DNA of 64,000 nucleotides from Trichocoleus sp. FACHB-40 (GTDB taxonomy: Bacteria; Cyanobacteriota; Cyanobacteriia; Cyanobacteriales; FACHB-T130). The position numbers were made by a program, and so were the translations under genes. Below, piece after piece: positions 43,552 through 52,650 of the stretch. Location: the NCBI RefSeq assembly GCF_014695915.1, contig NZ_JACJPF010000062.1, positions 1 through 64,000 on the forward strand. The letters are read 5' to 3'. Each line of letters starts with the position of its first letter. Positions within the stretch are counted from its first letter, which is position 1. A model generated the notes under the pieces. That model ran no database searches, was not told where the DNA came from, and saw nothing but the letters and a program-made list of their open reading frames with translations.

Positions 43552-45867
43552 TTATTGTTTTACGAGTTTTAAACGCGATCGCTGCTCCCAAACCTTCTTT
43601 ATCTGAGATTTTTTCAAACTTTGCAAGCGCGATCGCAACTGTTTTAAATTCGGTGTCTCTCTGCCATAACGCCATTGGACATATGCCTGAGAAATTTCGT
43701 TGATGACTTCGGCTTTGTCGGGTGAATGGTGTTGACGTGCTTGATAGGCATACTCTAGGGGAGTGTGTGCTGGGTGCTTGGCATATCCTTGGATACTCAA
43801 CTCCTTAAGCATTTGCTGGTAGATACTTTCCATCGGCGGCAACTTACCCAGCCAGAGACGGTAACGCAATGCTTGCAACCTGTTCCAAGCCAGCCAACCC
43901 AGGAACCCCAGGCAAATTGCCAAGATAATACCAGTAAACAATCCCACCCAGCCATTGGAAAGCAGCGCCCAGAGCCAGATTATCGCCCCAATCAGCCAAA
44001 TGATAATGGCACCGAATACGTTATTTAACCAACTTGATACAGGTGAAGGCAACCACCCAGCAACCCACTTCCAGAACTGGCGCAACACGCTAAAGGTTTG
44101 GTCTTCTTCAACTGAGGGGGGAATTAAGGGATTACCGGGAATCGGATCGAAGGCAAACCAGCCGTAGTCGGGAAAATACACTTCTGTCATCGCGTAAGCG
44201 TCGGTGTTGCGGACGACATAGAAGCCAGTGAAGGGATTGAACTCCCCTGGTGAAAAGCCTGCTACTAGCCGGGATGGAATGCCAACCGAACGCAACATAA
44301 TTGTTAAAACGCTGGAGAAGTGGTCAGGATAACCTCCTTTGTGTTTGAAGAGAAATGCTTCTACTAAGTCTTCGTTTTCATCCAAAAAAGGCAAGCCAAA
44401 AGGGTCTTGTGGGATGGTGTAGTTTTGTTTGAGATACTGAGCTAAGTAGAGAGCTTTTTCGTAGGGAGATGTGATGGGTTTTCTCGATTTGGCTAATATT
44501 TCTTCGGTTAGCTGCCGCACTTTGTCAGAGATTTCTGGAGGAACTTGCAGATAGTAATTGCGGATTCTTTCGGAATAGTTTGTTGATGTTTTCGCCAAAA
44601 GAGCGCGATCGCGTACTGGTACTTCAGAAATCACGGTGTAGGTAAATCCTTCTCCCAAACCTGTAGGCGCTCGCAAACCGCTCTCCGTATCCATTGCTAC
44701 TTCCTGTGTGGGAAAATACAGTTCTTTAGGATAGGATAAGGCGGGAATCAGATTCGGCAGTTCAGACACTATTGTGTAACTCTGAATCACCTGTTTAGTT
44801 TTCCCACTGAAGATAACCTGTCTGGGAAGGAAAAATCGGTACGACCAGGCCGGACGTTGCACAGTCTGGGTTTGCTTGTCGCGGGAAATTTCCCAACCCT
44901 GACCAGTGTAGCGATCTAACGCCAGCACTCGCCAAAATCCCTCGGCTTGCGATCGCACTCGCATCACCACTTTGGGCTTCATCTCCCCCCGGAGATTCTG
45001 GTTAATTTTGCTGCTAAAGCCGTAGTAGAAGGTATCATCCATCTGCCCGGCGCCCCTTTCTCGGTTTTGTCCGCCGCCTCCACCTCTACCTTGTTTACCT
45101 TGTCTGGCGTAACCAGGGTTAACTATGGCGCGGCCGTTACTAGAAAAATTTTGTTGTTCTAAACCTTGAGGCCCGCTAACTGGAAATGTTTGTAGTTGAT
45201 AGCCAGGAAACCGGGGCATCAATGCAAAAATAGTTAGTCCCAGCCCGACAATTAAAGTAAAAAGTAAAAAGTAAAACTTGAAAGTGTTTTTAATTTCTTG
45301 GGGATTTTGTTTAACTTTTGTCTTTTTACTTTTGCCTTCAAGTAGACCTAACCGAGAGCGATAATCTAGCACCAAAACAGGCAGCGCTACACCCAAAAAC
45401 AACAGCAAAATTGGTGCAAAGGTTAATGTTTGGCTGACTGTAGCAGCAACGCCCAACAAAATCAGCCCAATCACCATCGAATAACCCAAATCTTTGCGAC
45501 GCGGGAGGTCAAAGCTGTGCAGCACTTGCAGATGAATTAACAATTCTGCAAGCACCAAGCGTGTATCATTCAAAGCACCAAACAGATTTCTTAGAAAAAC
45601 TGTTAGTGCTACCACCATCCCAATCGCTATCAAAAATTTTACAGGCACATTGCGATCGCGTCGTCGATAGTAACTCCACGTCGCACCAAGTAGACTCAAC
45701 GGCACAGCCCATAAACTAATCTGAGTTTCCGCCGCTACATCCGTGGCAATAATCCCCACAACTACGAGTGCCTGCACCAGCACCCGTAGCAGGATTGATT
45801 CTTCCGTTTCCGGTTTCGGCGTTGTTTCTAGCCGTTGCCGCACCCGATGCAAAACTGAATTAGTCAT
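43552..45867 (-). CDS. TgpA-like transglutaminase membrane protein
   Basis: 771 residues. Five to six N-terminal membrane helices (DUF3488 type), a large extracytoplasmic transglutaminase-like domain and a final helix pair before a C-terminal DUF4129-type tail. The active-site triad is not fully standard: KGGYPDHFSSVLTIMLRSVG has aspartate where the catalytic cysteine is expected (usually GxCxxF), while RNTDAYAMTEVYFPDYGWFAFDPIPG carries the Asp region and a tyrosine. The domain may therefore bind rather than cross-link. A tandem repeat encodes part of one transmembrane region. The start ATG lies in a heptamer repeat. Confidence 0.85.
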   Translation of the reverse strand: MTNSVLHRVRQRLETTPKPETEESILLRVLVQALVVVGIIATDVAAETQISLWAVPLSLLGATWSYYRRRDRNVPVKFLIAIGMVVALTVFLRNLFGALNDTRLVLAELLIHLQVLHSFDLPRRKDLGYSMVIGLILLGVAATVSQTLTFAPILLLFLGVALPVLVLDYRSRLGLLEGKSKKTKVKQNPQEIKNTFKFYFLLFTLIVGLGLTIFALMPRFPGYQLQTFPVSGPQGLEQQNFSSNGRAIVNPGYARQGKQGRGGGGGQNRERGAGQMDDTFYYGFSSKINQNLRGEMKPKVVMRVRSQAEGFWRVLALDRYTGQGWEISRDKQTQTVQRPAWSYRFFLPRQVIFSGKTKQVIQSYTIVSELPNLIPALSYPKELYFPTQEVAMDTESGLRAPTGLGEGFTYTVISEVPVRDRALLAKTSTNYSERIRNYYLQVPPEISDKVRQLTEEILAKSRKPITSPYEKALYLAQYLKQNYTIPQDPFGLPFLDENEDLVEAFLFKHKGGYPDHFSSVLTIMLRSVGIPSRLVAGFSPGEFNPFTGFYVVRNTDAYAMTEVYFPDYGWFAFDPIPGNPLIPPSVEEDQTFSVLRQFWKWVAGWLPSPVSSWLNNVFGAIIIWLIGAIIWLWALLSNGWVGLFTGIILAICLGFLGWLAWNRLQALRYRLWLGKLPPMESIYQQMLKELSIQGYAKHPAHTPLEYAYQARQHHSPDKAEVINEISQAYVQWRYGRETPNLKQLRSRLQSLKKSQIKKVWEQRSRLKLVKQ
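45254..45277. repeat. AAAAGTA heptamer repeat inside the transglutaminase gene
   Basis: AAAGTAA units repeat three times with a trailing variant. On the minus strand they encode the hydrophobic FKFYFLLFTLIVG start of a membrane segment. Confidence 0.75.
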
Positions 45868-46050
45868 TAGTCATTAGTTATTGGTCATTAGTCTATTGTG
45901 CTTTGTCCGCTGTCAGTTGTCCGTATGTGTTGCAAGGTTGGAAAGCTGTTAGAACGAGAATCTCTACCCAACGTTTCAACTCGACAACCCTTCAGTGACG
46001 ATTGACTGCTGACGAATTACTAATGACTACGAACTAATGACTACGAACTA
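45865..46050. repeat. Heptamer STRR clusters between two genes
   Basis: AGTCATT units at 45865-45896 run into the start codon of the transglutaminase gene. ACTAATGACTACGA units at 46008-46050 include the TAG stop (complement of 46041-46043) of the PatU-like gene. A GTCCGTT-type unit lies at 45901-45925. Confidence 0.78.
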
Positions 46051-47054
46051 ATTGCGATCGCAAAAATCAGCGGTGGTTGATCCACTTCTGACAAGCGAAT
46101 TTCCAGAGGATAAGTCTGATTAGGTTCTAAATCAAACGATTCTACACTCAGGTAGCCTGGATAGGAACGCTGCGCTGTTGCTTCTGCAACAGCAGTTCGC
46201 AGCGTCAAACTGCCGCCACGAGGTAAGCGACTAACAATCCTGCACCTGGGAACCTTACCCTCTACCTGGTATTCTGCCTGGACGCTCATGATCCCCAGAG
46301 ATGTTTGCCAATGTCGCTCCACAGGCTTCGAGTCGGACGATACTGGCAACGTCAGCGCCTTGATGATTTCTCGAGCCGCCAATAAGGACAGCGCCATCTG
46401 TTGGCTATCTGTAGCTTCTTCGTAACGATTGGTGAAAAGCTGCTGCTCTTGGGGAGAACGGGTTGGGTACAGCAACACCATTCCTGCTAACTGGTTTAGT
46501 GTCTGGCGTTGTTCTGGAAACAAGGCACTAGCGGCACGCACCAATTTCGCTCCCTGCGCTAGCGGCGACTGCACGACCTCCTGACAGGAATCTAGCAGTT
46601 GTGTTAAAACCGTTTCGGGGAGGGTGACAGGCAGACTGAAGTTAGAAAGCTGTGGTATCCACAGGGGAACAGAGCTTTCAGCCTCGCCGTCTAAATAATC
46701 GGGTTCGTAGTTGCAAATTTCCGTCTCCCAAGGAAAAAGAGGTGGGTTACGTTCAATTTCAACTTGCAGTTTGCGCTTCAAAAGGGTATGGAAACGATTT
46801 TGCACAGTCGGTTTTTCTCCTCCCAAGTTGAGTGGTTGACAGCCTTGGGCCGCTTCATCGAGGTGGTCTAATACTAGGCTCAGGTCTTCTGAGTCTAGGG
46901 GATCAGAATAATCCAATTCCATTGCCTCCACAGGATCGCCTTCCAAGTTAGGGTCTTGTGGTGGTTCTGCTGCTGTGGGGTTAGAATCCTTTAGCAGCCA
47001 TGCTAGGAAGCGGTTATCTATCGCTTCGGAATTGTTATCTAGGTCACTATTCAT
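46041..47054 (-). CDS. patU: PatU-like protein
   Basis: 337 residues, largely soluble, with an acidic N-terminal part (DYSDPLDSEDLSLVLDHLDE) and a helical middle rich in glutamine. I see no enzyme motif. The plan and its position directly after a HetZ-like gene match the hetZ-patU order known in heterocyst formers. I use the ATG at 47054, which overlaps the upstream gene by 8 bp; the frame runs to 47105. Its stop codon and last residues come from a short repeat. The name is by synteny and memory. Confidence 0.6.
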   Translation of the reverse strand: MNSDLDNNSEAIDNRFLAWLLKDSNPTAAEPPQDPNLEGDPVEAMELDYSDPLDSEDLSLVLDHLDEAAQGCQPLNLGGEKPTVQNRFHTLLKRKLQVEIERNPPLFPWETEICNYEPDYLDGEAESSVPLWIPQLSNFSLPVTLPETVLTQLLDSCQEVVQSPLAQGAKLVRAASALFPEQRQTLNQLAGMVLLYPTRSPQEQQLFTNRYEEATDSQQMALSLLAAREIIKALTLPVSSDSKPVERHWQTSLGIMSVQAEYQVEGKVPRCRIVSRLPRGGSLTLRTAVAEATAQRSYPGYLSVESFDLEPNQTYPLEIRLSEVDQPPLIFAIAISS

Positions 47055-48210
47055 CTTGAGATGCACTTGCTCCGGATACTGAACGATTGCGAATTTCCCA
47101 GGCAAGCTCCAGCAGCTTAAACCATCGCTTTTCGACCTGAGAAACTGTACAATTTAAAGTCTGAGCGATCGCTGCTGGTTCCACTCCCTGTTGCTTTAAT
47201 CGTAGTAATTCAGCCTGTTGAGCGCTCAAAACTCCTTGAAACACCTGCCATTGCTGGGGTGTTAGACCCAAATTGCGCTCCAAATCCGCTTCTAACCACT
47301 GATGCACCAGTTCCCAGCGATGGGAAAGGGCAAACCGAATTAAATGATATTTGAAGCGTTGTTGCAAATAATCCCTCTGGCGGGGAGTCAAACCCAAAAT
47401 CGCCTCAATTTCCCCGGCGGATAAATCTTTCAGGCGCAGCGTAAAGTAATCGACGCATTCATGCTGCTGGCGGTCTTTGAGATATTTCATCAACTCCTTA
47501 ACCACCGTTTGGCGCAGGCTCTTTTCCAACGGTTCCGGTTCATGACCTACCATTGCCTCCCGCACCTGATGCACCGTTGCTTCATTCCAAACCGAGTCTG
47601 ACTCGGTACCGCCTCCCTCCGCCGCCTGCTCCATATCTACGGAAGTTTCCGGAGGTTGCTGTTGCGAAAATGTCTGCGCCCGCAGGATGATTAGTTGCTG
47701 AGTGCGATGGCCCGGAAGGGGAATGCGTCGCTTGCCGTAGCGTTCGGCAAAAGCCATGTATTCTGCCAACTCTAAAAGAGTATGGGGACGATACTTGGTA
47801 ACAATCGCATTCTCGCGGCGAAACGCATTTAAGGATTCCGCATAGAATCCTTGCAAGAAATCTTCAATCAGTACCAGCCGTGCCTGATAGCTCGTTGGCA
47901 CTTGTGAAGGTGTAATGTAGCGATAGACAATCGCACTCAGAGTAGCGTGTAATTCCACTCTTCCCCGATGTGCGCCCATCTGATAATAGTGAAGACATTG
48001 CTTCAAGCGAAGACGAGCCAGCGTCGTCGCCCAAGTTTCCACATCTCCTGAATCTTGGATGCGTTTACTCTCATGACAAATTCGGGCGACTTCACTGGCT
48101 ATCCGCGCCGCCACCTCACGACAGTTATCCTCCGAGGCTTTTGTTGACTCTCGGAGTTCGTTAAATAGTAGTTTAAAAATTGCCTCCACGCGCTGGTAGA
48201 TATTCCCCAC
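47047..48210 (-). CDS. hetZ: HetZ-like regulatory protein
   Basis: 387 residues. N-terminal helices, then a long conserved region, RRIPLPGHRTQQLIILRAQTF, that I associate with HetZ of filamentous cyanobacteria. The C-terminal end has a sigma-like helix-turn-helix look (LTPRQRDYLQQRF, then LTPQQWQVFQGVLSAQQAELL and QTLNCTVSQVEKRWFKLLE). Its likely role is a DNA-binding regulator in cell differentiation or pattern formation. The start is GTG at 48210. Co-transcribed with the PatU-like gene by an 8-bp overlap. It does not by itself show that the organism forms heterocysts. Confidence 0.65.
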   Translation of the reverse strand: MGNIYQRVEAIFKLLFNELRESTKASEDNCREVAARIASEVARICHESKRIQDSGDVETWATTLARLRLKQCLHYYQMGAHRGRVELHATLSAIVYRYITPSQVPTSYQARLVLIEDFLQGFYAESLNAFRRENAIVTKYRPHTLLELAEYMAFAERYGKRRIPLPGHRTQQLIILRAQTFSQQQPPETSVDMEQAAEGGGTESDSVWNEATVHQVREAMVGHEPEPLEKSLRQTVVKELMKYLKDRQQHECVDYFTLRLKDLSAGEIEAILGLTPRQRDYLQQRFKYHLIRFALSHRWELVHQWLEADLERNLGLTPQQWQVFQGVLSAQQAELLRLKQQGVEPAAIAQTLNCTVSQVEKRWFKLLELAWEIRNRSVSGASASQDE

Positions 48211-48286
48211 ACTGGCTAAATTGTTACCAAGACCCTAGCATACCCAAACGTCATCCGTTAACAGCACAAGCCCTTAAATTAACAAT

Positions 48287-48772
48287 ATGAATTTAGACCA
48301 ACAGATTCTAGCACTGATTGACAAAGCGCAACTTTATGGTGTACCACCTGAGTGGATTACCCAAATCGCACCCGTTCTCATCGAATATGCGACCGGGTTG
48401 CAACATTTAGAGTATTACATTCTCCAAAGCCCAGAATCGGGTTGGTTATTGACAACCCTTAGTAATCGCGCCGAACCCGATGTCCAAAAAAAGGTGATAC
48501 ACGCTTTCTCAACTCTTGAGGACGCTAAGGGTTTCCAGTTAGTGCCAGAGCCTCAAATTGTTGCCCAAAGAGAGCCTGTGACTCACATTTTGTTTGAGAC
48601 GGTCGGCAGGGAGGTTATAGACAGCACAATTTTCTTTGATACTCCTGGTAATCGTACCACTGGCTATGAAATTTTTCGGGTAAATTTAATAGAGCGGATC
48701 AAAGAACATCAGCAAATACACCGACCTTCCCCCAAATCTAACCCCAGAAACTTGCCTCCAGATATTGCTTGA
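48287..48772 (+). CDS. Conserved-looking hypothetical protein
   Basis: 161 residues, soluble. Patterned helices at the N-terminus (LDQQILALIDKAQLYGVPPEW), then a middle sheet-like part and a proline-rich tail. No domain recognised. Divergent from the HetZ-like gene with a 76-bp spacer, so the two may share a control region. The 291-bp gap that follows contains an AAAAAACCGGGTTT fragment and no gene. Confidence 0.65.
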   Translation: MNLDQQILALIDKAQLYGVPPEWITQIAPVLIEYATGLQHLEYYILQSPESGWLLTTLSNRAEPDVQKKVIHAFSTLEDAKGFQLVPEPQIVAQREPVTHILFETVGREVIDSTIFFDTPGNRTTGYEIFRVNLIERIKEHQQIHRPSPKSNPRNLPPDIA

Positions 48773-49063
48773 GCAAGGTTTGTTATGGTGAGCTTTATTC
48801 ATCAATGCTTTGAAGCTTTAACAAATGTAATCAAATGTCCGATTTGTATTAATCGTTTACGCTCGTCTACTTAAAGCCGAGCGTAAATAAACGGAACTAA
48901 AAAACCGGGTTTGTAGGGTTCCTGCAATCTCGGTTTAATCATGCTCACCTCCTTAGCCGCTAAAGTTAATTGCTCTTGTAAATGTTTGTAAAAATAGTTT
49001 CAGAGGTTCCTGGTAAGTAGAAAAAGTTCTGTAGACGTACTTATTGATTTTGGATATTGGATT

Positions 49064-49717
49064 TTGCGAAGGTCGGATATATTCCCAAAGCCTCCCATAA
49101 GGCAAAATCTCTTTGATATTGTTTTGACGACAGCACTGTTATACTTACCATCGAGTGCTTACGCAGCAGTTTTCAACATCGCCTCAGGCGGGCAGATTTT
49201 CGATTTTTCAACATCGGTTTTTACTTTCAGTGTCTCCGGCGAGGGAACCATCACCGACCTGAACGTGAGGTTTTCCGCCCAGCATACTTATGATTCTGAC
49301 TTGACTGTTTTCTTGCGATCGCCAATTGGAACAGAAATTCAACTGTTTTCGCAGGTGGGTAGCTTTGAGGACAACTTCCAGGATACCCTGCTCGACGACC
49401 AAGCAGCGATCGCTATTACCGCGGGGAACGCCCCGTTTATCGGTGCCTACAGACCGAGTAACCCCCTGAGTGCGTTCAATGGGCAGAACCCCAACGGAAC
49501 CTGGACATTGAGCATTGTTGATGACTTTGCCTCGGAGGATGGCTATTTGTACCAAGCAGGCGACGCAGCACCGTGGGGGACTGCCCTTGGTACGCAGTTG
49601 AGTTTTAGTTCTTCTACTCCAGTGCCTTACGAGTTTTCACCAACCTTGGGCATATTGGTGCTGGGCGGTTGGGGCGCGGCGACTCAACTCAAAAAACAAC
49701 TGCAAAAACGCAAATAA
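49064..49717 (+). CDS. P-domain protein with PVPYE sorting tail
   Basis: 217 residues. An N-terminal hydrophobic segment acts as a signal (TALLYLPSSAYAA). The middle is a proprotein-convertase-like P domain (GTITDLNVRFSAQHTYDSDL, NPNGTWTLSIVDD). The tail PVPYEFSPTLGILVLGGWG plus KKQLQKRK follows the order motif, hydrophobic stretch, basic cluster. It is a probable exosortase client: cut and anchored or released at the surface. The first codon is a TTG with no clear ribosome-binding site, so the N-terminus is uncertain. Confidence 0.8.
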   Translation: MRRSDIFPKPPIRQNLFDIVLTTALLYLPSSAYAAVFNIASGGQIFDFSTSVFTFSVSGEGTITDLNVRFSAQHTYDSDLTVFLRSPIGTEIQLFSQVGSFEDNFQDTLLDDQAAIAITAGNAPFIGAYRPSNPLSAFNGQNPNGTWTLSIVDDFASEDGYLYQAGDAAPWGTALGTQLSFSSSTPVPYEFSPTLGILVLGGWGAATQLKKQLQKRK

Positions 49718-49960
49718 TACTTACGCGATAGCAAATTTTTCTAGTTGTTTCTAACAGTATCAAATTCCAAACTACCCAGCACTTACGAATAGTTACTGAA
49801 ATTAAAAGCCACCCAACTTTAATTAGATTGTTAGCCAGTAATTACACTGAACTTTTCAGGGAAACCCTCTATCTCTCGATAGATTGTCCGGAAGTTCAAA
49901 CCAGGAAGGGAAAGATGAACCAGGACGTCCTGATTGAACTTTACACTGGGAAATTATCAC

Positions 49961-50824
49961 ATGGATATTCGTTCGCTGCCCATATTTTGCAAACTGCAAT
50001 TAGCCAGTTTGAAGAAAGAGCAGCCGATCCTAGACCGTGAAACAGCTACTCCAGATCGTCAGCCTCAGCAACTTAAACGTCCACTCACTTTCCACAGAAG
50101 TTTAGCATTTCTTGGATTAACAGCAATATTAGGACTCAGTGGAGGCACTGCCCCTCAAAGTGCGATTTCTCAAACTAACTTAGTTTCATCAATAGGCAGT
50201 AATGTCACCTTTTCCTGTAACGATTCTGAAGCAACAATTCGAGCTAAAAACGGACCTAAAGTCACCTTTGGATCGTCAACCATATACATCGGCTACCAGC
50301 AAGTATCAAGTATTAACCAAGACCCGCGAATGGTGCGTTTCGACAATGGTGTAAGAACTTGGTGTAAAACAGACTACGACACAACAGGTGCTGATGGTCG
50401 AGGCTACGGTTTACTTTGGAATGGCAGCAGCATTTTATATGCTGCATTCAGCACCGACGGCACACAGGGAACATCCAGCCAAGATTTCCGCCGCTTTGCT
50501 ACAAATGGTTGGTTAACTACCTATGGAGAAGGTGGGGGTAGAAAAGTGGCAATTCTAGCACGGATAGATCCCAAAACTGGTAACGTTCTCAATGCGACAT
50601 TTTTATCAGCTTTGCTAAGTAATGGAGAAAGCAATTCTTTAGCTGTAAAAGGCTTCTCTTGGACAGGCACAAACCTTGTCGTTCAGGCAGATTCATATTT
50701 TGCTCCTCGACGACCAAATAAAACTGCCATGACTTGCACTGGTTCTTCGCCCTTCCAATACACGGCACAATTCACTAGCGACTTAAGAACTGTGGTGCAG
50801 GCTTCAGCACTAGGTTGTTCTTAA
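49961..50824 (+). CDS. Secreted protein of unknown function
   Basis: 287 residues. An N-terminal stretch of charged residues precedes a hydrophobic segment at about residues 45-65 (LAFLGLTAILGLSGG), probably a late signal peptide. The mature part is rich in serine, threonine and glycine (NGSSILYAAFSTDGTQGTSS) and contains four cysteines, suggestive of a small beta domain. No PEP-CTERM tail, unlike its neighbours. I use the ATG at 49961; the frame reaches a TTG at 49934. Confidence 0.65.
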   Translation: MDIRSLPIFCKLQLASLKKEQPILDRETATPDRQPQQLKRPLTFHRSLAFLGLTAILGLSGGTAPQSAISQTNLVSSIGSNVTFSCNDSEATIRAKNGPKVTFGSSTIYIGYQQVSSINQDPRMVRFDNGVRTWCKTDYDTTGADGRGYGLLWNGSSILYAAFSTDGTQGTSSQDFRRFATNGWLTTYGEGGGRKVAILARIDPKTGNVLNATFLSALLSNGESNSLAVKGFSWTGTNLVVQADSYFAPRRPNKTAMTCTGSSPFQYTAQFTSDLRTVVQASALGCS

Positions 50825-51018
50825 ATTGGGACTGCCAATTAACGCAATGTGCAATCCCGATTAAAACTCCCCTTAAGAAGGGCGCAAGGGGGATTATTAC
50901 CTGAGTTTGTCTAGTGTAAATCCCCTCCAAACTCCCTTTTTAAGGCGGATTTCTAAAAGTGGCACCTTAAGCGAATTACTAATTGTTAAAGGTTAATTCC
51001 TAATTGGGAGAATAAAAA

Positions 51019-51765
51019 GTGAACAATTATCTCTTTTTGCCTTTTGCCTTTTGTATTGTGCCTTTTTTAGTTGGAGAAGTGGCACGAGCTGCTACATTTA
51101 CTGAGATTGGGAATGCTGGCGAATTGCTATCAACAAGCCAGGCTGTAAGTACCCAACCGCCCGGAACACCCCTGACCAGCATCTTAGGCATAATAACGGC
51201 AGGTGAAGATATTGACTTGTTCCAAATATACGTAAATGGTGTTAATCCATTTTCAGCTACAACAGTAGGTACTGGGACTACAATTGACACGCAGTTATTC
51301 TTGTTTAATTCAGCGGGCATAGGTGTTTTTGGAAACGATGACGATGCAGGTACTCCTCAGTCAACTATTTCTTCCACTTTGTTATCTGCTGGGGTTTACT
51401 ATTTAGCAATCTCTACTTTTGGAGACTCGCCAATAAGCGCTGGAGGTGAAATTTTTCCTTCACCATTGTTGGGAGTTCAAGGGCCAACTGGTGCTGGAGG
51501 TGCGTCGCCACTTAGTGCCTGGTTCAGAGATAGCTTTGATGACAATATTGGCACCTATACTATCAATTTAACCGGGGCTGAGTTTACTACTGGTTCTACT
51601 CCTGTTCCCTACGAACCGCATTCAGCACTGGGAGTATTAGCGTTGGGTGTTTGGGGTGCTGTTTCTAGATTTAAAAAAACACGAAAATTAGCCAGAAAAT
51701 CATGTATGGCGGGCAATACCAGCCAAAGCGGACAACTTGCTAAAAAGCCAGAAAAGCAAGTTTAA
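51019..51765 (+). CDS. PVPYE-tailed surface protein with pre-peptidase-type domain
   Basis: 248 residues. Signal peptide with NNYLFLPFAFCIVPFLVG encoded by TTTTGCC-type repeats (51034-51070). The domain at about 30-190 (DIDLFQIYVNG, then TQLFLFNSAGIGVFGNDDDAG) resembles bacterial pre-peptidase C-terminal or DVUA0089-type domains. The tail PVPYEPHSALGVLALGVWGA plus RFKKTRK is the sorting signal, but 20 further residues (SCMAGNTSQSGQLAKKPEK) follow. GTG start, GGGAG 8 bp upstream. It ends 4 bp before the exosortase start. Confidence 0.8.
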   Translation: MNNYLFLPFAFCIVPFLVGEVARAATFTEIGNAGELLSTSQAVSTQPPGTPLTSILGIITAGEDIDLFQIYVNGVNPFSATTVGTGTTIDTQLFLFNSAGIGVFGNDDDAGTPQSTISSTLLSAGVYYLAISTFGDSPISAGGEIFPSPLLGVQGPTGAGGASPLSAWFRDSFDDNIGTYTINLTGAEFTTGSTPVPYEPHSALGVLALGVWGAVSRFKKTRKLARKSCMAGNTSQSGQLAKKPEKQV

Positions 51766-51769
51766 ATCT

Positions 51770-52645
51770 ATGAAAAAACGTACTGTCAGCGTAGGTAGGT
51801 TATTAGGAAACTCAAAGTTATGGTTGTTTGCGATCGCTTTCGGCATAGCTGCGGTTCAAGTAATCTTAACCTGGAAGCTAACTCGCGATAGCGATCGCTT
51901 AAGCTTAACTGTCTTGTCTTGGTGTGCTTTATTCTCTTTGCTGTGGAAAAAACGTAATACTTTAAAAGTAGAAAGTGATATTCTTTCTACTTTATTTGGT
52001 GTCTTACTGATTGCTATCAGCCTCATCAAAAGCACATCTCTGTTTTGGTTTGAATCTTCATTTATTAAAATAGCTGTAGTATTTTTTGCTTTAGGATTGG
52101 GTTTGATAGCATCTGGTTTTAAGGGATTAAAGCAATATTCGCTGGAATTTATTATCGTGTTCCTTCTTGTTATTCCTGAAGAATTGCTTTTACAGCAACT
52201 TGAAAATCTAATTAATACCAGCTTACTAGCCGCTAAGTTTTCAACCTTCATGCTTTGGTATTTAGGATTTACAGTTTCTCGCCAAGGCGTAAACGTGATT
52301 TTACCCAATGGCGCTATAGAAATATATGCCGGATGTTCTGGATTAAATGCGATGTTCCTACTGTTACGGTTGTCGCTGCTTTTTATTTTAGTATTCCCTA
52401 CGGAAATTTATAAAAAAATCTTATTACCCATAGGGGCTATTTTATTAGCATTTCTAATCAATGGGATTCGAGTTGCTTTAATGGCGGTTTTGGTAGCATC
52501 CTCAAATCAACAAGCATTTGAATACTGGCATGGATCTGAAGGCAACCAAATATTTTCTACAATTTCTATTTTGTTTTTTGGTATTTTGTGCCAATTTTTG
52601 CTACATGAAAACAAACCGGAAAATCCAGATAGTATGGAGTTTTAA
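51770..52645 (+). CDS. crtA: Exosortase (cyanoexosortase A type)
   Basis: 291 residues with about eight membrane helices. The predicted transpeptidase residues are present: Cys in IYAGCSG, Arg in INGIRVA and His in YWHGSEG. It should cut PEP-CTERM-type tails at the outer face of the cytoplasmic membrane. I use the ATG at 51770; the frame reaches a TTG at 51737, which would overlap the upstream gene. Followed after 5 bp by its associated protein gene. Whether it is type A or B is a judgement from memory. Confidence 0.85.
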   Translation: MKKRTVSVGRLLGNSKLWLFAIAFGIAAVQVILTWKLTRDSDRLSLTVLSWCALFSLLWKKRNTLKVESDILSTLFGVLLIAISLIKSTSLFWFESSFIKIAVVFFALGLGLIASGFKGLKQYSLEFIIVFLLVIPEELLLQQLENLINTSLLAAKFSTFMLWYLGFTVSRQGVNVILPNGAIEIYAGCSGLNAMFLLLRLSLLFILVFPTEIYKKILLPIGAILLAFLINGIRVALMAVLVASSNQQAFEYWHGSEGNQIFSTISILFFGILCQFLLHENKPENPDSMEF

Positions 52646-52650
52646 AAGCA

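Noticed and set aside
49828-50040. A 70-codon plus-strand frame before the secreted protein
   Set aside because: It overlaps the start of the 49961 gene in another frame and has no domain or ribosome-binding site support.
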